A DNA stretch of 64,000 nucleotides from Paraglaciecola mesophila KMM 241 (GTDB taxonomy: Bacteria; Pseudomonadota; Gammaproteobacteria; Enterobacterales; Alteromonadaceae). The DNA is taken from positions 62,001-126,000 of the forward strand of contig NZ_BAEP01000074.1 of NCBI RefSeq assembly GCF_000315015.1. Direction: 5' to 3'. The notes under the pieces are model-generated. The model worked only from the letters and a program-made list of their open reading frames with translations, had not been told where the DNA came from and ran no database searches. The position numbers and the translations under genes are program-made. Below, in pieces: positions 28,401 through 37,753 of the stretch (its first letter is position 1; each line of letters begins with the position of its first letter).

Positions 28401-29991
28401 ACGGATCGCTTGATAATCGATCGAGTTTTTGTGTTTTCAGATTGAAGAGCAGGAGTTCATTGTTTCCCCTTAACCATAATCGCTCTTCACTATCGATGAA
28501 TATTGGGTCTAGCGTTTTAAAAGCAGTATTGCCAAGTTGAATCGTATGTTCGCTAAAATCTTCTGTATCTACCCACCGTAAATTGTCACCTTGAGATTTT
28601 AACCATACCCTATTATTAGAATATAAGACTCTGTAATAAAAATTACCTTCAGATAAAACTTTCAAAAATTTCAGTTCGTTATTTTGACTCTTTTCATAGA
28701 TATATATACCTCCACTGGTGGCTAACCAAATACGATTTTTTTGGTCAATAGTAAGGTCCCATATACTGTGTTTGAATCCTTGTAACCAAGTAGTGAATAA
28801 TTCCGTTTCTAAGTCAAACTCTGATATGCCACCAGACTGGGATGCGAGCCAAATTTTCCCATGAAAATCTTGTTTAATCGACCAAACGACGTTACCTGCA
28901 AGCGAATTTTCAACGGACGGATTTGCAATGTAGTGTCGAAAAAGTGCTGAGTCTTGGTTATATCGATAGATCCCTGCAGTGTGGGATCCTAACCATAGAG
29001 TGTCGTTACTATCACGAAATGTGCTAAGTAAAAATATTCCTCTCTCGCTTTGAGGTGATAAGTTACTCAATCCACTCTCAAGTTCTATATGTTTGGTTGA
29101 GTCAAAGCCTTTGTTAACAATTGTTAAGCCAGCTGATGTACCGAGCCAGATATCTCCATCATTGCCTTGTTGGATGCTGCGTACTTCGTTCCCAAGAAGA
29201 CTTGGTGAGCTATTCCCGTTGAAATGCAGTAGCTCTTTAGTATTTTGATCCCACATGTAGGCGCCAAGCTCGGTCGCAAACCAATAACTATTTCCGAAAT
29301 GCTTTACATCAAACAAATATTGAGCAGGAATAGTGATGTTAAGGGGGTTTTGAGCATTTAAGTTGTGAAGCGTATTTGACTCATTATCTAATAGATAAAT
29401 GCCGTGCCCATAGCTTCCAATGATGCTAAATGTATCTTCGGCAAGTATAGATTTAATTTCCGCAGGCAGCCGTTCTGAGGTGACTTCTACTGGGGTGAAA
29501 TCATTTGTCTGTGTAGAATACGTATAAAGAGTAGATTCGTTGGCGACTAGCAATTTTCCAGCATTGGTGAGGCTTAGGGTATTTATAATATTGTTATTTA
29601 AACTGCTATTTTGTTGGTTATAACGAGTGAAATCATCCGATAAAGGATTGTAGCGCGCCAAGCCGTTTTGTGTACCAATCCACAGAGCCCCTTCCTGATC
29701 TATTAACATAGTTCTCATAAAATCATGAGGTAATGATTTAACGTCGTTTGGGTTGTGTTGATAATTGACAAATTCATACCCGTCAAAACGGCTCAAGCCA
29801 TTTGCAGTGGCGAACCACATAAAGCCGCGCTTGTCTTCAATGATGTCGGTGATGGTATTTTGCGTTAGGCCGTCGGCTTTGGTGAGATTATCAAATGAAA
29901 ATGTTTGAGCATGGGCGGCGTTAAAAAAGCCGAAAGTAGCGCTTACGAGCCACAGACACCAAAAAATGGATGGAATAGTTAAAGTACGCAA
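25474..29991 (-). CDS. Periplasmic propeller sensor with PAS, GGDEF and EAL domains (1505 residues)
   Basis: Hybrid c-di-GMP enzyme. Signal peptide at about 1-29 (ATFGFFNAAHAQ), then about 650 residues of regulator-propeller repeats (units like GFMWFATANGLSRFDGYEF). A Y_Y_Y domain follows at about 700-785, a membrane helix at about 790-810 and two PAS domains at about 830-1060. A GGDEF domain has intact RLGGDEF at about 1147 and no RxxD inhibitory site. The EAL domain has intact EAL at about 1277, DDFGTGYS and LQGYLYSKP. Both catalytic signatures are intact, so it could make and degrade c-di-GMP. The start is TTG at 29991 with an AGGTG site; no in-frame ATG precedes the signal peptide. A paralogue lies at 45825-50399. 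Confidence 0.9.
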   Translation of the reverse strand: MRTLTIPSIFWCLWLVSATFGFFNAAHAQTFSFDNLTKADGLTQNTITDIIEDKRGFMWFATANGLSRFDGYEFVNYQHNPNDVKSLPHDFMRTMLIDQEGALWIGTQNGLARYNPLSDDFTRYNQQNSSLNNNIINTLSLTNAGKLLVANESTLYTYSTQTNDFTPVEVTSERLPAEIKSILAEDTFSIIGSYGHGIYLLDNESNTLHNLNAQNPLNITIPAQYLFDVKHFGNSYWFATELGAYMWDQNTKELLHFNGNSSPSLLGNEVRSIQQGNDGDIWLGTSAGLTIVNKGFDSTKHIELESGLSNLSPQSERGIFLLSTFRDSNDTLWLGSHTAGIYRYNQDSALFRHYIANPSVENSLAGNVVWSIKQDFHGKIWLASQSGGISEFDLETELFTTWLQGFKHSIWDLTIDQKNRIWLATSGGIYIYEKSQNNELKFLKVLSEGNFYYRVLYSNNRVWLKSQGDNLRWVDTEDFSEHTIQLGNTAFKTLDPIFIDSEERLWLRGNNELLLFNLKTQKLDRLSSDPLLTSNNFSAVVETDEQFWLASLEFGLIVIDKQTFQITEKINVNSGLLDNQIVKALKVDDSIWLTTMAGGIEEVSISSAQVVQQITPDRLNFNDFNEGAGLVTSDRKILFGGSQGFNLFDHDQITQNIQPSDSNLADTNISIPPIITHLGLFNRKIDVHTIGTPLQKPIFLTDELTLPNSSNHVSLTFGQLNPLDTKGYSYRYKLAGYSNKWLDADKRTREATFTNLDFGRYQFEVQSRRNMDPWSKSRKLTVNIEPPLWLHRNALIFYCILVLFCVLAVVKQYRSKRVARLAITESEERLKLTLWSSGDELWDWDIYQGQVFRSNTWGIMDFPQDDIRVNSAYQANIHQNDLKRVQDALNEHLQDKTEHFEVTYRASTFKGEWLWVLDRGKVVSRDNNNQPVRMTGTFKNISHLKEAEEQLKLFKRSIETISDGVFIADTSFRYISVNKAYCKYTGETREQALASYLTFHQYPGAFTEEVKKSLRQKGNWNGEVESRRINGEKYEMELNIDAINDEDGRISHYVGVFSDITPRKSTEKELLKLANTDPLTDLPNRSFFQASHNNIVRRGTQHALVCLDMDNFKKINDSLGHQTGDLLIKQIARRLQKLAGKSATCYRLGGDEFSILLDKDTDVHSVTHFTQSILDDLARPFLINHQEFVLGASIGIAFYPEDGSSPQELLKNADTAMYFAKNAGGNKYQFFSGEMNQNAVRQLQIENLIRHGLKEDLFNVYYQPKIDIATGKLVSMEALVRFEHPEKGIVSPAQFIPLSEQTGQVIDIGEVVLRKACEDTKRWVKAGIFTGRVAVNISARQFELPDLDEKIESILQKADLSPLHLECEITEGTLMQDPDNALRMMTRLRERGIHLALDDFGTGYSSLAYLKRFPLNTLKIDKAFIDDIATSSVDRHMTAAIITIAHNLGLKVVAEGVEHEEQMSILRRYECEMLQGYLYSKPLSSSRFERLLKENHQLNKLLQGS

Positions 29992-30180
29992 TTAACACCT
30001 GTCAGCAGTTTTTCTGCTTTGTAATTATTAATATTTAGGAAACTATCCGTAGTACCCACGTCCTTAAATATGCCTAAAATATGGGGCCTTAACAAGTTTT
30101 AATCATGACTTTTTAACGCTACAGCTAACTTTTACTAACAAGCAGTGTATTGTTCGGTCTATTAGAGGAATATTAACGCT
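29992..30180. other. Leader/promoter region of the GGDEF/EAL sensor gene
   Basis: About 190 bases between two minus-strand genes. It carries the AGGTG ribosome site for the TTG start. No terminator for the peptidase gene and no other clear element is visible. Confidence 0.5.
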
Positions 30181-33018
30181 TTATTCTACTAATGGCGTAT
30201 GTTTTTTAAACTCCGAGATATCGTTCACTGCAGTCGTGGATAGCTCATCGGCCGATATTGAATGTTTAGGGTCGCTGTACAGTATCAATTCGCCCATGTT
30301 TTTCCCGATAATGAGACCGTTCACAAAATTCATCAGATCAGAAAACTGGATGCGTTCTAACTCATTCGCCGTATCTTTATTTTGAGAAAAACGATAGTCT
30401 TGATTGCCTAACGCAGACCACAAGCGTTGACTCTTGATGCTTAGGTTTGCATCTTTTTGGCATAATTGCTTCATTACGCCTTGTTTTATGTCACGCCAGT
30501 TTTTCTGATACGGCAATAGATCTACCGTTAGTTTTTGCAAAAAATCGCGGATAACGGTAATGAGATATTGCGCTGAATACTTAGGTGACTGCACATAAAA
30601 CGCCATACCTGGGTGTTGATTGAACGGTACATAACCACTCCCCACTAGATATCCCAATTGCGCTTGTTGGCGAGCAAAGTTAAAAAATACGGGAGAGACT
30701 AATTGTTCTAGTAATATCGTCAACAATGTATCTCGGCGTCCAGTATTAGGAGATTGGTAATAAATGACCACTGCGGCATCTGGATGTTCACAGGGAAGGG
30801 CGTGAAGCAATGAATCTTGCTTTGATAAATCAAACACACTCCTCGATAGCTTTTTATGCCCGTTATATGCTTCGTGTTGTTGATTTAATTCAGCTGAGAA
30901 TTTTTGTACGTGTTTCCTATCCCAGTTTCCAAATATGAGAGTTTCCATATACCTATCATTTAGCAATTTGTCTTTTACGGCGTGGACATGTTCAAGTGTT
31001 GTGCTCTCCATTGCGGCCACCATACTCAGTGGGGTATGGGTATTTTGTTGCATAAAAGCCGAGAGTCTGGCGAATAATCGGTTGATGGGTTTGTTGAGTA
31101 AGTTGTTGTGCAGGCTCTGACACTGTTGATGTTTTACTTGCTCAAAGTGTTTTTCAAAATCCTCTAAAGAATGTAATTGTTCTATTAGCTCCTGATTAAA
31201 GGTCAATTGTTTGGCGCTAAAGCCGCTGGTATGCAGAGAAAAACCGCATTGGTGTGAATACAAATGGTAATTAAGTCCCGCTACGTTTGCTTGATAATAA
31301 GTTTGCTGGAAATGGTTATTGAGTAACGCAATCCACAGTTTTCTGGACACTGTCGCTTCAACCCCAGTGGTGGCCGCTTGGCAATCGAACGAGATATAGC
31401 AATCACCTCTTGGTAAGCCAAATTGGATATCTTGACCGAACCAGACATTGAAGTCCTCTGATGCAACTATGTTTTGGGGTACAGAATACATCTTATCAGC
31501 TTGAGTCAATGTATGCTCGCGGCTCAGAAATTGATTTTTCTCAGGTAATGTTAAGAGCGAACTGCAACTCTCATTTTGCAATTTTTTTAGCAATTGAGGG
31601 GAAAGGGGAGAAACTGCATAAGGGGTATTGTACCACTGGCTTATCTGGTTTGTTTGAGCATCAGGGGAGACGACTTTAACGCGCATATTTGACGGCGTAA
31701 AAAAGCCTAATATTTCGTCCACAATTGAAGGGTCTGCCTTGTCGAGTATATACTCTGAGGCAATAAGGTGTTCACAAGGGTAAAGAAATATTGCGCTGGA
31801 TAAGCTAACAGCTTCATCAATCGGTTTTATGGCATCAGCAAATTGCCAGATTTGTTCCAGCAACGCTTTCTTTTCATCAAAGAAACACAGTTTACTGTGC
31901 TGCCTAATATTCTCTAAGTATTGGAATAGCGCTTCTAACATTGAGTCAATGTTGGCTAACCCCAATTCTGTCAGTTGTAGGTTGACATTGAAGTCGCGAA
32001 AGTTACTGCCTTCAATACCACCACCGACACTAATATTGGTGGCGAATCCCTTTTCTTTAAAAAATCCAAGTAAGCCATTTGGACCCTCATCAGCCAATAG
32101 CTCGCTGATAATACTTAACGGCTTAGTGCGATAATAATGATGTACACAAGGCAGTGCGAACGTGACGATAAGCCTGCGAGCAGATTTGAGGGGGGTAATA
32201 TCAATTCTAATACCCAACTGCTCGGGCAGGTAAAGCGCTGGTAATGGGGGGCGTTTAGACGGTTTTCTTTTTTCCAGTTGTCCAAAATACTGCTTGATGA
32301 GCGCCAAACTCGTTTGATGACTAAATGGGCTGATGATGCACAATGTGATATTTTGAGCGACGTATTTATCTTGATGCAGTGTTTTTAGACGCTGCTGCAT
32401 TTCTTGTAAATTAAGTTCACCCAAGGTGGAAGCATTACCGACAGAAAATTGACTAAAAGGGTGGTCAGGGTTAGCCGTTTCCTTGTGCACCTCATATAGC
32501 CTGCGCAAATCGTCGTTTATTTTTAGTGAAAATTCAGCATCAATCGCGCCGATCTCTTTTTCAATTGCCTCTTTTTCAAATAGAGGCGCTGTCAATAATT
32601 GACTGAAATGATCAAGTGCACAAGAGAAGTGTTCACCCGTTACCGAAAAGTAATAGTGACTATACTCTGAGCCGGTGGCAGCATTTACCGAGCCGCCATG
32701 TAAAGAAAGAAAAGTATCAAACGCATCTATCGCTTTGTATTTTTTATTGCCTTGAAACAGCATATGTTCCAACAAATGGCTTAAACCTAGGCAATCATCA
32801 GGATCGCTAAAATGACCATTGCCAACCGTGGCGGCTACATTACATGCTTCACTGGTTGGGTCTTCGACGAATATCACTCTCAAGCCGTTCTCAAACTGAG
32901 AAAAGTGATAGTGACGATTATCGAGGTGATGAGTAAGCAAAAGACTAGATCCTGTTTTCATATATTGCGCTGAAATAGCATAACGTAAAAAACACTCAAC
33001 TCTCGGATTTTCAAACAT
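30181..33018 (-). CDS. M16-family zinc peptidase (insulinase/pitrilysin type)
   Basis: 945 residues. The inverted zinc motif HxxEH appears as SHLLEHMLFQG (His81, Glu84, His85), with the distal Glu in KEIGAIDAEF about 75 residues later. Four homologous alpha/beta domains are expected for this length. It is close to pitrilysin/Ptr (about 960) but has no signal peptide at the chosen start, so it is probably cytoplasmic. The start is uncertain: ATG 33018 or ATG 32961 (MKTGSSLLLTHHL). Neither has a good ribosome site, and the later one would leave more room for the promoter divergent with sixA. Confidence 0.88.
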   Translation of the reverse strand: MFENPRVECFLRYAISAQYMKTGSSLLLTHHLDNRHYHFSQFENGLRVIFVEDPTSEACNVAATVGNGHFSDPDDCLGLSHLLEHMLFQGNKKYKAIDAFDTFLSLHGGSVNAATGSEYSHYYFSVTGEHFSCALDHFSQLLTAPLFEKEAIEKEIGAIDAEFSLKINDDLRRLYEVHKETANPDHPFSQFSVGNASTLGELNLQEMQQRLKTLHQDKYVAQNITLCIISPFSHQTSLALIKQYFGQLEKRKPSKRPPLPALYLPEQLGIRIDITPLKSARRLIVTFALPCVHHYYRTKPLSIISELLADEGPNGLLGFFKEKGFATNISVGGGIEGSNFRDFNVNLQLTELGLANIDSMLEALFQYLENIRQHSKLCFFDEKKALLEQIWQFADAIKPIDEAVSLSSAIFLYPCEHLIASEYILDKADPSIVDEILGFFTPSNMRVKVVSPDAQTNQISQWYNTPYAVSPLSPQLLKKLQNESCSSLLTLPEKNQFLSREHTLTQADKMYSVPQNIVASEDFNVWFGQDIQFGLPRGDCYISFDCQAATTGVEATVSRKLWIALLNNHFQQTYYQANVAGLNYHLYSHQCGFSLHTSGFSAKQLTFNQELIEQLHSLEDFEKHFEQVKHQQCQSLHNNLLNKPINRLFARLSAFMQQNTHTPLSMVAAMESTTLEHVHAVKDKLLNDRYMETLIFGNWDRKHVQKFSAELNQQHEAYNGHKKLSRSVFDLSKQDSLLHALPCEHPDAAVVIYYQSPNTGRRDTLLTILLEQLVSPVFFNFARQQAQLGYLVGSGYVPFNQHPGMAFYVQSPKYSAQYLITVIRDFLQKLTVDLLPYQKNWRDIKQGVMKQLCQKDANLSIKSQRLWSALGNQDYRFSQNKDTANELERIQFSDLMNFVNGLIIGKNMGELILYSDPKHSISADELSTTAVNDISEFKKHTPLVE

Positions 33019-33070
33019 TTATTTGCTATATTAAGCGTAACAAAGTTTGTTAACCATTCAGCAGTAATTT

Positions 33071-33544
33071 ATGCATATTATTATCATGCGTCATGGCGAA
33101 GCCGAGGCTGCTCAATATGACGACAGTTCCCGTGAATTAACAAGCTTTGGCCGAGAGCAGGCCAGGGCTGCAGGACAATGGTTATTGGAACGCTGTGAAC
33201 CCTCAGGGATCGAAATGAGCCTTGTTAGCCCCTTTATCCGGGCACGACAAACCTTAGAGGCGGTCGGTGAAGAGTTAACAGTCCATAGCCAAACCGTATC
33301 AAATGATATCACGCCTGACGGGAACATTTGGCTAACTCATGATTACATTGATTACTTACTCGAAGAGAATAGGGTGAAACATTCACTATTGATTGTGAGC
33401 CATATGCCGTTTGTGAGTTATTTTTTAGACGAAGTGACAGGGCAACAACATTCGTTATTTTTTGACACTTCGAGTATAGTTATGGTTGATTATCAACCAA
33501 CCACACACTCAGGGACGGTGTTGGATATTTATCACCCATCTTGA
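33071..33544 (+). CDS. sixA: Phosphohistidine phosphatase SixA
   Basis: 157-residue histidine-phosphatase-fold protein. The RHG motif MRHGEAEAAQ holds the nucleophilic His8. Other active-site residues lie in SPFIRARQT and in the distal His of LIVSHMPFV. SixA dephosphorylates histidine phosphotransfer proteins (ArcB HPt and NPr in E. coli). It is divergent from the M16 peptidase gene. SixA and fad genes occur near each other in related bacteria, and here fadIJ lies about 8 kb upstream. Confidence 0.92.
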   Translation: MHIIIMRHGEAEAAQYDDSSRELTSFGREQARAAGQWLLERCEPSGIEMSLVSPFIRARQTLEAVGEELTVHSQTVSNDITPDGNIWLTHDYIDYLLEENRVKHSLLIVSHMPFVSYFLDEVTGQQHSLFFDTSSIVMVDYQPTTHSGTVLDIYHPS

Positions 33545-33613
33545 AGTTAAGGGATAAACTTTCACTATAGATTTGAGTATGAGAACCGATAACTCGTTAG
33601 AGGGGTTACATTC

Positions 33614-33805
33614 ATGCCAGGCAAAAATTTACCTGCCTACTTAAAGCAGGTACTTGAACATCATGTATCAAATGCACAACTGACTCATGACACTGAGCTT
33701 CAGGGCATTTATGAGCGCCTGACAAACCTGAATACCAAAGTAGAATTAGCAAAAGAAAAAATCCGCCAAAACAGACTGGCAAAAGATCCCCTTACCAAAA
33801 TTTAA
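33614..33805 (+). CDS. Hypothetical 63-residue protein downstream of sixA
   Basis: 63 residues, hydrophilic and predicted mostly helical, with a heptad-like segment (IYERLTNLNTKVELAKEKIRQN). No signal peptide or membrane segment. A GAGGGG ribosome site lies at a proper distance from the ATG, 69 nt after the sixA stop and in the same direction. I do not recognise a family. The good ribosome site and coding-like composition make it likely real. Confidence 0.6.
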   Translation: MPGKNLPAYLKQVLEHHVSNAQLTHDTELQGIYERLTNLNTKVELAKEKIRQNRLAKDPLTKI

Positions 33806-33835
33806 CGTTTTTTAATGGCGTTGGTATAATCCCGC

Positions 33836-35125
33836 TCAATCAGATTTATTATTATCTTGTGCTAAGTAAAATTGCGGCATTATCCGTACGGTTTTAACAA
33901 CGTTATCTTTCATTTCGATAATTTCAAGAGGATAGCCAGCTAATCGTAAACTGATATTGGCTTCTGGAATGTCTTCCAAATACTCTAAAATAATCCCATT
34001 AAGGGTTTTCGGTCCTTCAGTGGGAAAGTGCCAATCCATCTCTTTGTTTAATTCTCGAACGTTGGCGCTGCCGTCTACCAAAACACTTCCATCCTGCTGG
34101 GTGTCTGCTTCTTTGCTATGATCTGGCACCATACTTGTGGTGAAGTCTCCAATAATTTCTTCAAGAATATCTTCTAAAGTAACTAAACCCTGAATATCAC
34201 CGTATTCGTCCACGACTAAGCCGATGCGTTCCTTAACGGCTTGAAATTTGTACATTAACGTGTGTAATGGCGTCGATTCAGGAGTGAAGTAGATTTCCCG
34301 TACGGCGCGCAAAAGGCTGGATTTAGTAAACTCGTCTTTGGACAGCAATCGCAAGGCATCACGCACATGAACAAAACCAACGGCGTCATCAATGCTATCG
34401 CGATACAACAAAACACGAGTATGCTGTGAATTTATTAACTGTTTTTGGATGTCTTTCCATTCATGATTGATATCAATGGCCACAATTTCACTGCGTGGGA
34501 CCATAATATCTTCAGCGGTCACTTTTTCTAAATCTAAAATACCCACCAACATATCTTGGTGTTTTTTGGGGATCATGGCGCCCGCTTCGTGCACTACGGT
34601 GCGCAGTTCTTCTCTACTTAAACTACCGCTGCCACTGTCATCAGTGCTGATACGCAGTAGCTTTAAAATAAAATTAGTTATTCCGTTTACCAAAAACACC
34701 AATGGGTAAAGTATTTTAAGCATTGGAAGAAGGAAAAAAGAGGCTGGAAACGAGACTTTTTCTGGATAAAGTGCTGCAACTGTTTTAGGGGTAACTTCAG
34801 AAAAGATTAGAATAACGAGGGTGAGCACCACTGTCGCCATCGCAATACCGACATCGCCGTACAAGCGCAACCCTAAGACGGTTGCAACCGCAGATGCCGC
34901 AATATTGACGAGATTATTGCCAATAAGGATTAAACCGATCAAGCGATCAGGTCGTTCAAGGAGCTTTTGAACTCTCAGAGCACCTTTATTGCCTTCGTTA
35001 CCCAAGTGTTTTAGTCGATATCGATTGATCGACATCATACTGGTTTCAGAGCTAGAAAAATAAGCGGAAAGTAATACTAAAATACCAAGTAGAATAAATA
35101 GACTACCTGTTGATATATCGTCCAA
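33836..35125 (-). CDS. corB: CorB/CorC-type membrane protein (DUF21, CBS pair, CorC_HlyC)
   Basis: 429 residues. A DUF21 membrane domain with 3-4 helices (about 1-185) is followed by a CBS pair (about 205-325, with VPRSEIVAIDI and GLVVDEYGDIQGLVTLEDILEEIIG) and a CorC_HlyC domain (about 345-420). The family is linked to Mg2+/Co2+ efflux and resistance. The order corB-ypjD, divergent from ffh, is common in gammaproteobacteria, which supports the name. Confidence 0.87.
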   Translation of the reverse strand: MDDISTGSLFILLGILVLLSAYFSSSETSMMSINRYRLKHLGNEGNKGALRVQKLLERPDRLIGLILIGNNLVNIAASAVATVLGLRLYGDVGIAMATVVLTLVILIFSEVTPKTVAALYPEKVSFPASFFLLPMLKILYPLVFLVNGITNFILKLLRISTDDSGSGSLSREELRTVVHEAGAMIPKKHQDMLVGILDLEKVTAEDIMVPRSEIVAIDINHEWKDIQKQLINSQHTRVLLYRDSIDDAVGFVHVRDALRLLSKDEFTKSSLLRAVREIYFTPESTPLHTLMYKFQAVKERIGLVVDEYGDIQGLVTLEDILEEIIGDFTTSMVPDHSKEADTQQDGSVLVDGSANVRELNKEMDWHFPTEGPKTLNGIILEYLEDIPEANISLRLAGYPLEIIEMKDNVVKTVRIMPQFYLAQDNNKSD

Positions 35126-35228
35126 CTAAGGGATCCCTAAAGGTTGTTAAAGCGAAACTTTAAGGGCAAATTCCCCACGTTTCAAGCAAGTTGGCTTATT
35201 TTACTATAGAAATTGGCTAAAAACAGGA

Positions 35229-36017
35229 TCAGCTTAGAATTATTTCTTTGACAAAGCGACTACCAAAATATGCCAGACTCAAAAGTACTGAGCCCAATAT
35301 AGTGGCAAAAATAATGGGTTTACCACGCCATCCAAATTTGAAGTGTCCAAATAGCTCAACAGAAAATACTAACCAAGCCAATATCGATAAGATGGTCTTG
35401 TGAGCCTGCCCTTGGCCGAACATGTTCTCTAAGAATACAAACCCACTTATTAATGACAGTGTCAGAAGTATGGTACCGACGGTAAGCAATTTGAAGAGTA
35501 TACCTTCAACCATCATTAGTGGTGGTAGGGAGGAGTGCAGGAGCGAGGCCTTTTTCTCTTTAAGGCGCATGTTGATGTATGCCAACTGCAGCGCGTAGAG
35601 CAAGGCAATACCAAGGCAAGCATAAGCAAATAGCGCTAACCCTATGTGGATCATTAATTCAGGTCGCACGCCAATCTGCATAATGTGCGCATCGGGAATA
35701 AATAGGTCCAACAGAATAATGACACCAGTAAATGAATACACCACGGGCAATAGAATGGTATTTGGCATGGTAAAGGCGGCTATTAACATGGTTACACTAA
35801 TCAACCACGCGACAAGTGAAGCAACATTAAGCATGCTTAAGTTTTCGCCAAGGCTAACAAAAATATCATTATTTAATAGCCAAGCATGCATGGCTATCGC
35901 TGCGACAGCTAACACATAAGACAGTTTTAGGTTGGGGCCTTTATGGTCAAAAAACTTCAATAATATTACGCCAGCAGCGCCAGCATATAGGCAAAAACAA
36001 ATTAAGCCTAACAACAT
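35229..36017 (-). CDS. YpjD/CcsA-like cytochrome c assembly family inner-membrane protein
   Basis: 262 residues with eight predicted membrane helices. The family's C-terminal block (GQAHKTILSILAWLVFSVELFGHFKFGWRG) contains conserved His residues typical of CcsA/CcmC-like heme-handling proteins. Its role in YpjD homologues is not established. It lies upstream of corB on the minus strand and divergent from ffh, the usual neighbourhood. Confidence 0.86.
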   Translation of the reverse strand: MLLGLICFCLYAGAAGVILLKFFDHKGPNLKLSYVLAVAAIAMHAWLLNNDIFVSLGENLSMLNVASLVAWLISVTMLIAAFTMPNTILLPVVYSFTGVIILLDLFIPDAHIMQIGVRPELMIHIGLALFAYACLGIALLYALQLAYINMRLKEKKASLLHSSLPPLMMVEGILFKLLTVGTILLTLSLISGFVFLENMFGQGQAHKTILSILAWLVFSVELFGHFKFGWRGKPIIFATILGSVLLSLAYFGSRFVKEIILS

Positions 36018-36250
36018 GATCTAACCTCGATTTCCATATTAATGTTGAGCGAATTCACGAACGAAGCCTGAAGGGCAAAAACGCGAACGATAAACGCTCT
36101 GAGACGACGGAGTATAACCATTATGCCCTTTCATACCTAGTGTTTAGCAATAATTCTCATTAACTTTATTTGTTGTACTGCTTTGGTTCTTATCTGTGTG
36201 AAATTTAGGTATCATAAGCACATCTAGAATTTAACTTGTACCCATTTGCT
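36018..36250. other. Divergent region between ypjD and ffh
   Basis: About 230 bases holding both promoters. A TATCAT -10-like hexamer lies about 40 nt before the ffh ATG, but no convincing -35 is seen. Confidence 0.45.
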
Positions 36251-37627
36251 ATGTTTGAAAATTTAACAGAACGCTTAGGCAAAACTCTCAAAGATATCAG
36301 CGGCCGTGGCCGATTAACTGATGAAAACATCAAAGACACTCTGCGCGAAGTCCGCATGGCGCTTCTAGAGGCCGATGTCGCCTTGCCTGTGGTAAAAAGC
36401 TTCATTGAGCAGGTGAAAGAGCGTGCTGTAGGCACCGAAGTTTCAAAAAGCTTAAATCCCGGCCAAGTATTTATCAAAATAGTGCAAGCAGAGTTGGAAT
36501 CTGTCATGGGGCAGGCCAATGAAGGCTTAGACCTTGCCTCGCAGCCCCCAGCAGTCGTATTGATGGCCGGTTTACAAGGTGCGGGTAAAACCACCAGTGT
36601 GGGTAAACTAGCGCGCTATTTAACCGACCGCGAAAAGAAAAAAGTGCTTGTGGTCAGTGCTGATGTGTATCGTCCTGCGGCCATCAAGCAGCTTGAAACT
36701 CTGGCTGCTGAAGTCGGTGTAGAGTGTTTCCTGTCGACGATAGAACAAAAGCCGATTGATATTGTTAATGCAGCGGTTGATCACGCAAAGAAAAAATTCT
36801 TTGATGTGTTATTGGTCGACACGGCAGGGCGCTTACACATAGACGCAGAAATGATGGGGGAGATTAAAGACCTCCATCAAGCGATTAAACCGATAGAGAC
36901 ATTGTTCGTGGTAGACGCCATGACTGGGCAAGATGCCGCGAACACGGCCAAAGCGTTTAATGAAGCATTACCTTTAACCGGTGTTATCTTGACCAAGACA
37001 GACGGTGATGCCCGTGGTGGTGCTGCATTATCTGTTCGTCATATTACTGGCAAGCCGATTAAATTCTTGGGTATGGGCGAAAAAATTGACGCCCTTGAAC
37101 CTTTCCACCCTGAGCGTGTTGCTTCGCGTATTTTGGGTATGGGTGATGTACTGAGCCTAATTGAGGAAGTTGAGCGTAAAGTAGATAAAGACAAAGCTCA
37201 ACGCCTTGCCAAGAAAGTACAGAAAGGCAAAGGTTTTGACTTACAAGATTTCAAAGAACAGTTAGAACAAATGCGTAATATGGGTGGCATGATGTCCATG
37301 ATGGACAAGCTGCCCGGTATGGGCAACATGACCGCTCAGGTGAAAGACAAGGCCAACGACAAGTCATTTAATCAAATGGAAGCAATCATTAATTCAATGA
37401 CACCACTTGAGCGTGCTAAGCCCGATATCATTAAAGGTTCACGCAAGCGTCGAATTGCTGTGGGGTCTGGTACCCAAATTCAAGACGTAAATCGCATGTT
37501 GAAGCAGTTTACCCAAATGCAGAAGATGATGAAGAAAATGTCAGGCGGTGGCATGAAGAAAATGATGCGCAACATGAAAGGTATGATGCCCCCTGGTGGT
37601 CCGGGTGGAATGTTCCCGCCACGTTAA
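36251..37627 (+). CDS. ffh: Signal recognition particle GTPase Ffh
   Basis: 458 residues. It binds 4.5S RNA and signal peptides of nascent membrane proteins and docks with FtsY. The N domain starts MFENLTERLGKTL. The G domain has GLQGAGKTTSVGKLA (P-loop, about 104-118), DTAGRLH and TKTDGDARGG. The Met-rich M domain (about 300-458) includes GSRKRRIAVGSGTQ and many Met residues at the end. The ATG at 36251 gives the family N-terminus; an in-frame TTG 15 nt upstream is not used in homologues. Unlike E. coli, the next gene is not rpsP. Confidence 0.97.
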   Translation: MFENLTERLGKTLKDISGRGRLTDENIKDTLREVRMALLEADVALPVVKSFIEQVKERAVGTEVSKSLNPGQVFIKIVQAELESVMGQANEGLDLASQPPAVVLMAGLQGAGKTTSVGKLARYLTDREKKKVLVVSADVYRPAAIKQLETLAAEVGVECFLSTIEQKPIDIVNAAVDHAKKKFFDVLLVDTAGRLHIDAEMMGEIKDLHQAIKPIETLFVVDAMTGQDAANTAKAFNEALPLTGVILTKTDGDARGGAALSVRHITGKPIKFLGMGEKIDALEPFHPERVASRILGMGDVLSLIEEVERKVDKDKAQRLAKKVQKGKGFDLQDFKEQLEQMRNMGGMMSMMDKLPGMGNMTAQVKDKANDKSFNQMEAIINSMTPLERAKPDIIKGSRKRRIAVGSGTQIQDVNRMLKQFTQMQKMMKKMSGGGMKKMMRNMKGMMPPGGPGGMFPPR

Positions 37628-37667
37628 CTTGCGATTTTAGCGTTTTCATTTTAGTTAGCTGATACTG

Positions 37668-37695
37668 ATAGCCCATGTTGTTGGGCTATTTTTTT
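37668..37695 (+). terminator. Intrinsic terminator of ffh
   Basis: An 8-bp stem ATAGCCCA / TGGGCTAT with a six-base loop is followed by a T-run, about 40 nt after the ffh stop. Confidence 0.9.
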
Positions 37696-37753
37696 GTCAT
37701 TTTATAGCGGGTTGAAATGAGCATGTATCTTTAGGGTGGACAGGAGATGAACG

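Noticed and set aside
36236-36250. Upstream TTG start for ffh
   Set aside because: Homologues begin at the MFENLTERL ATG at 36251.
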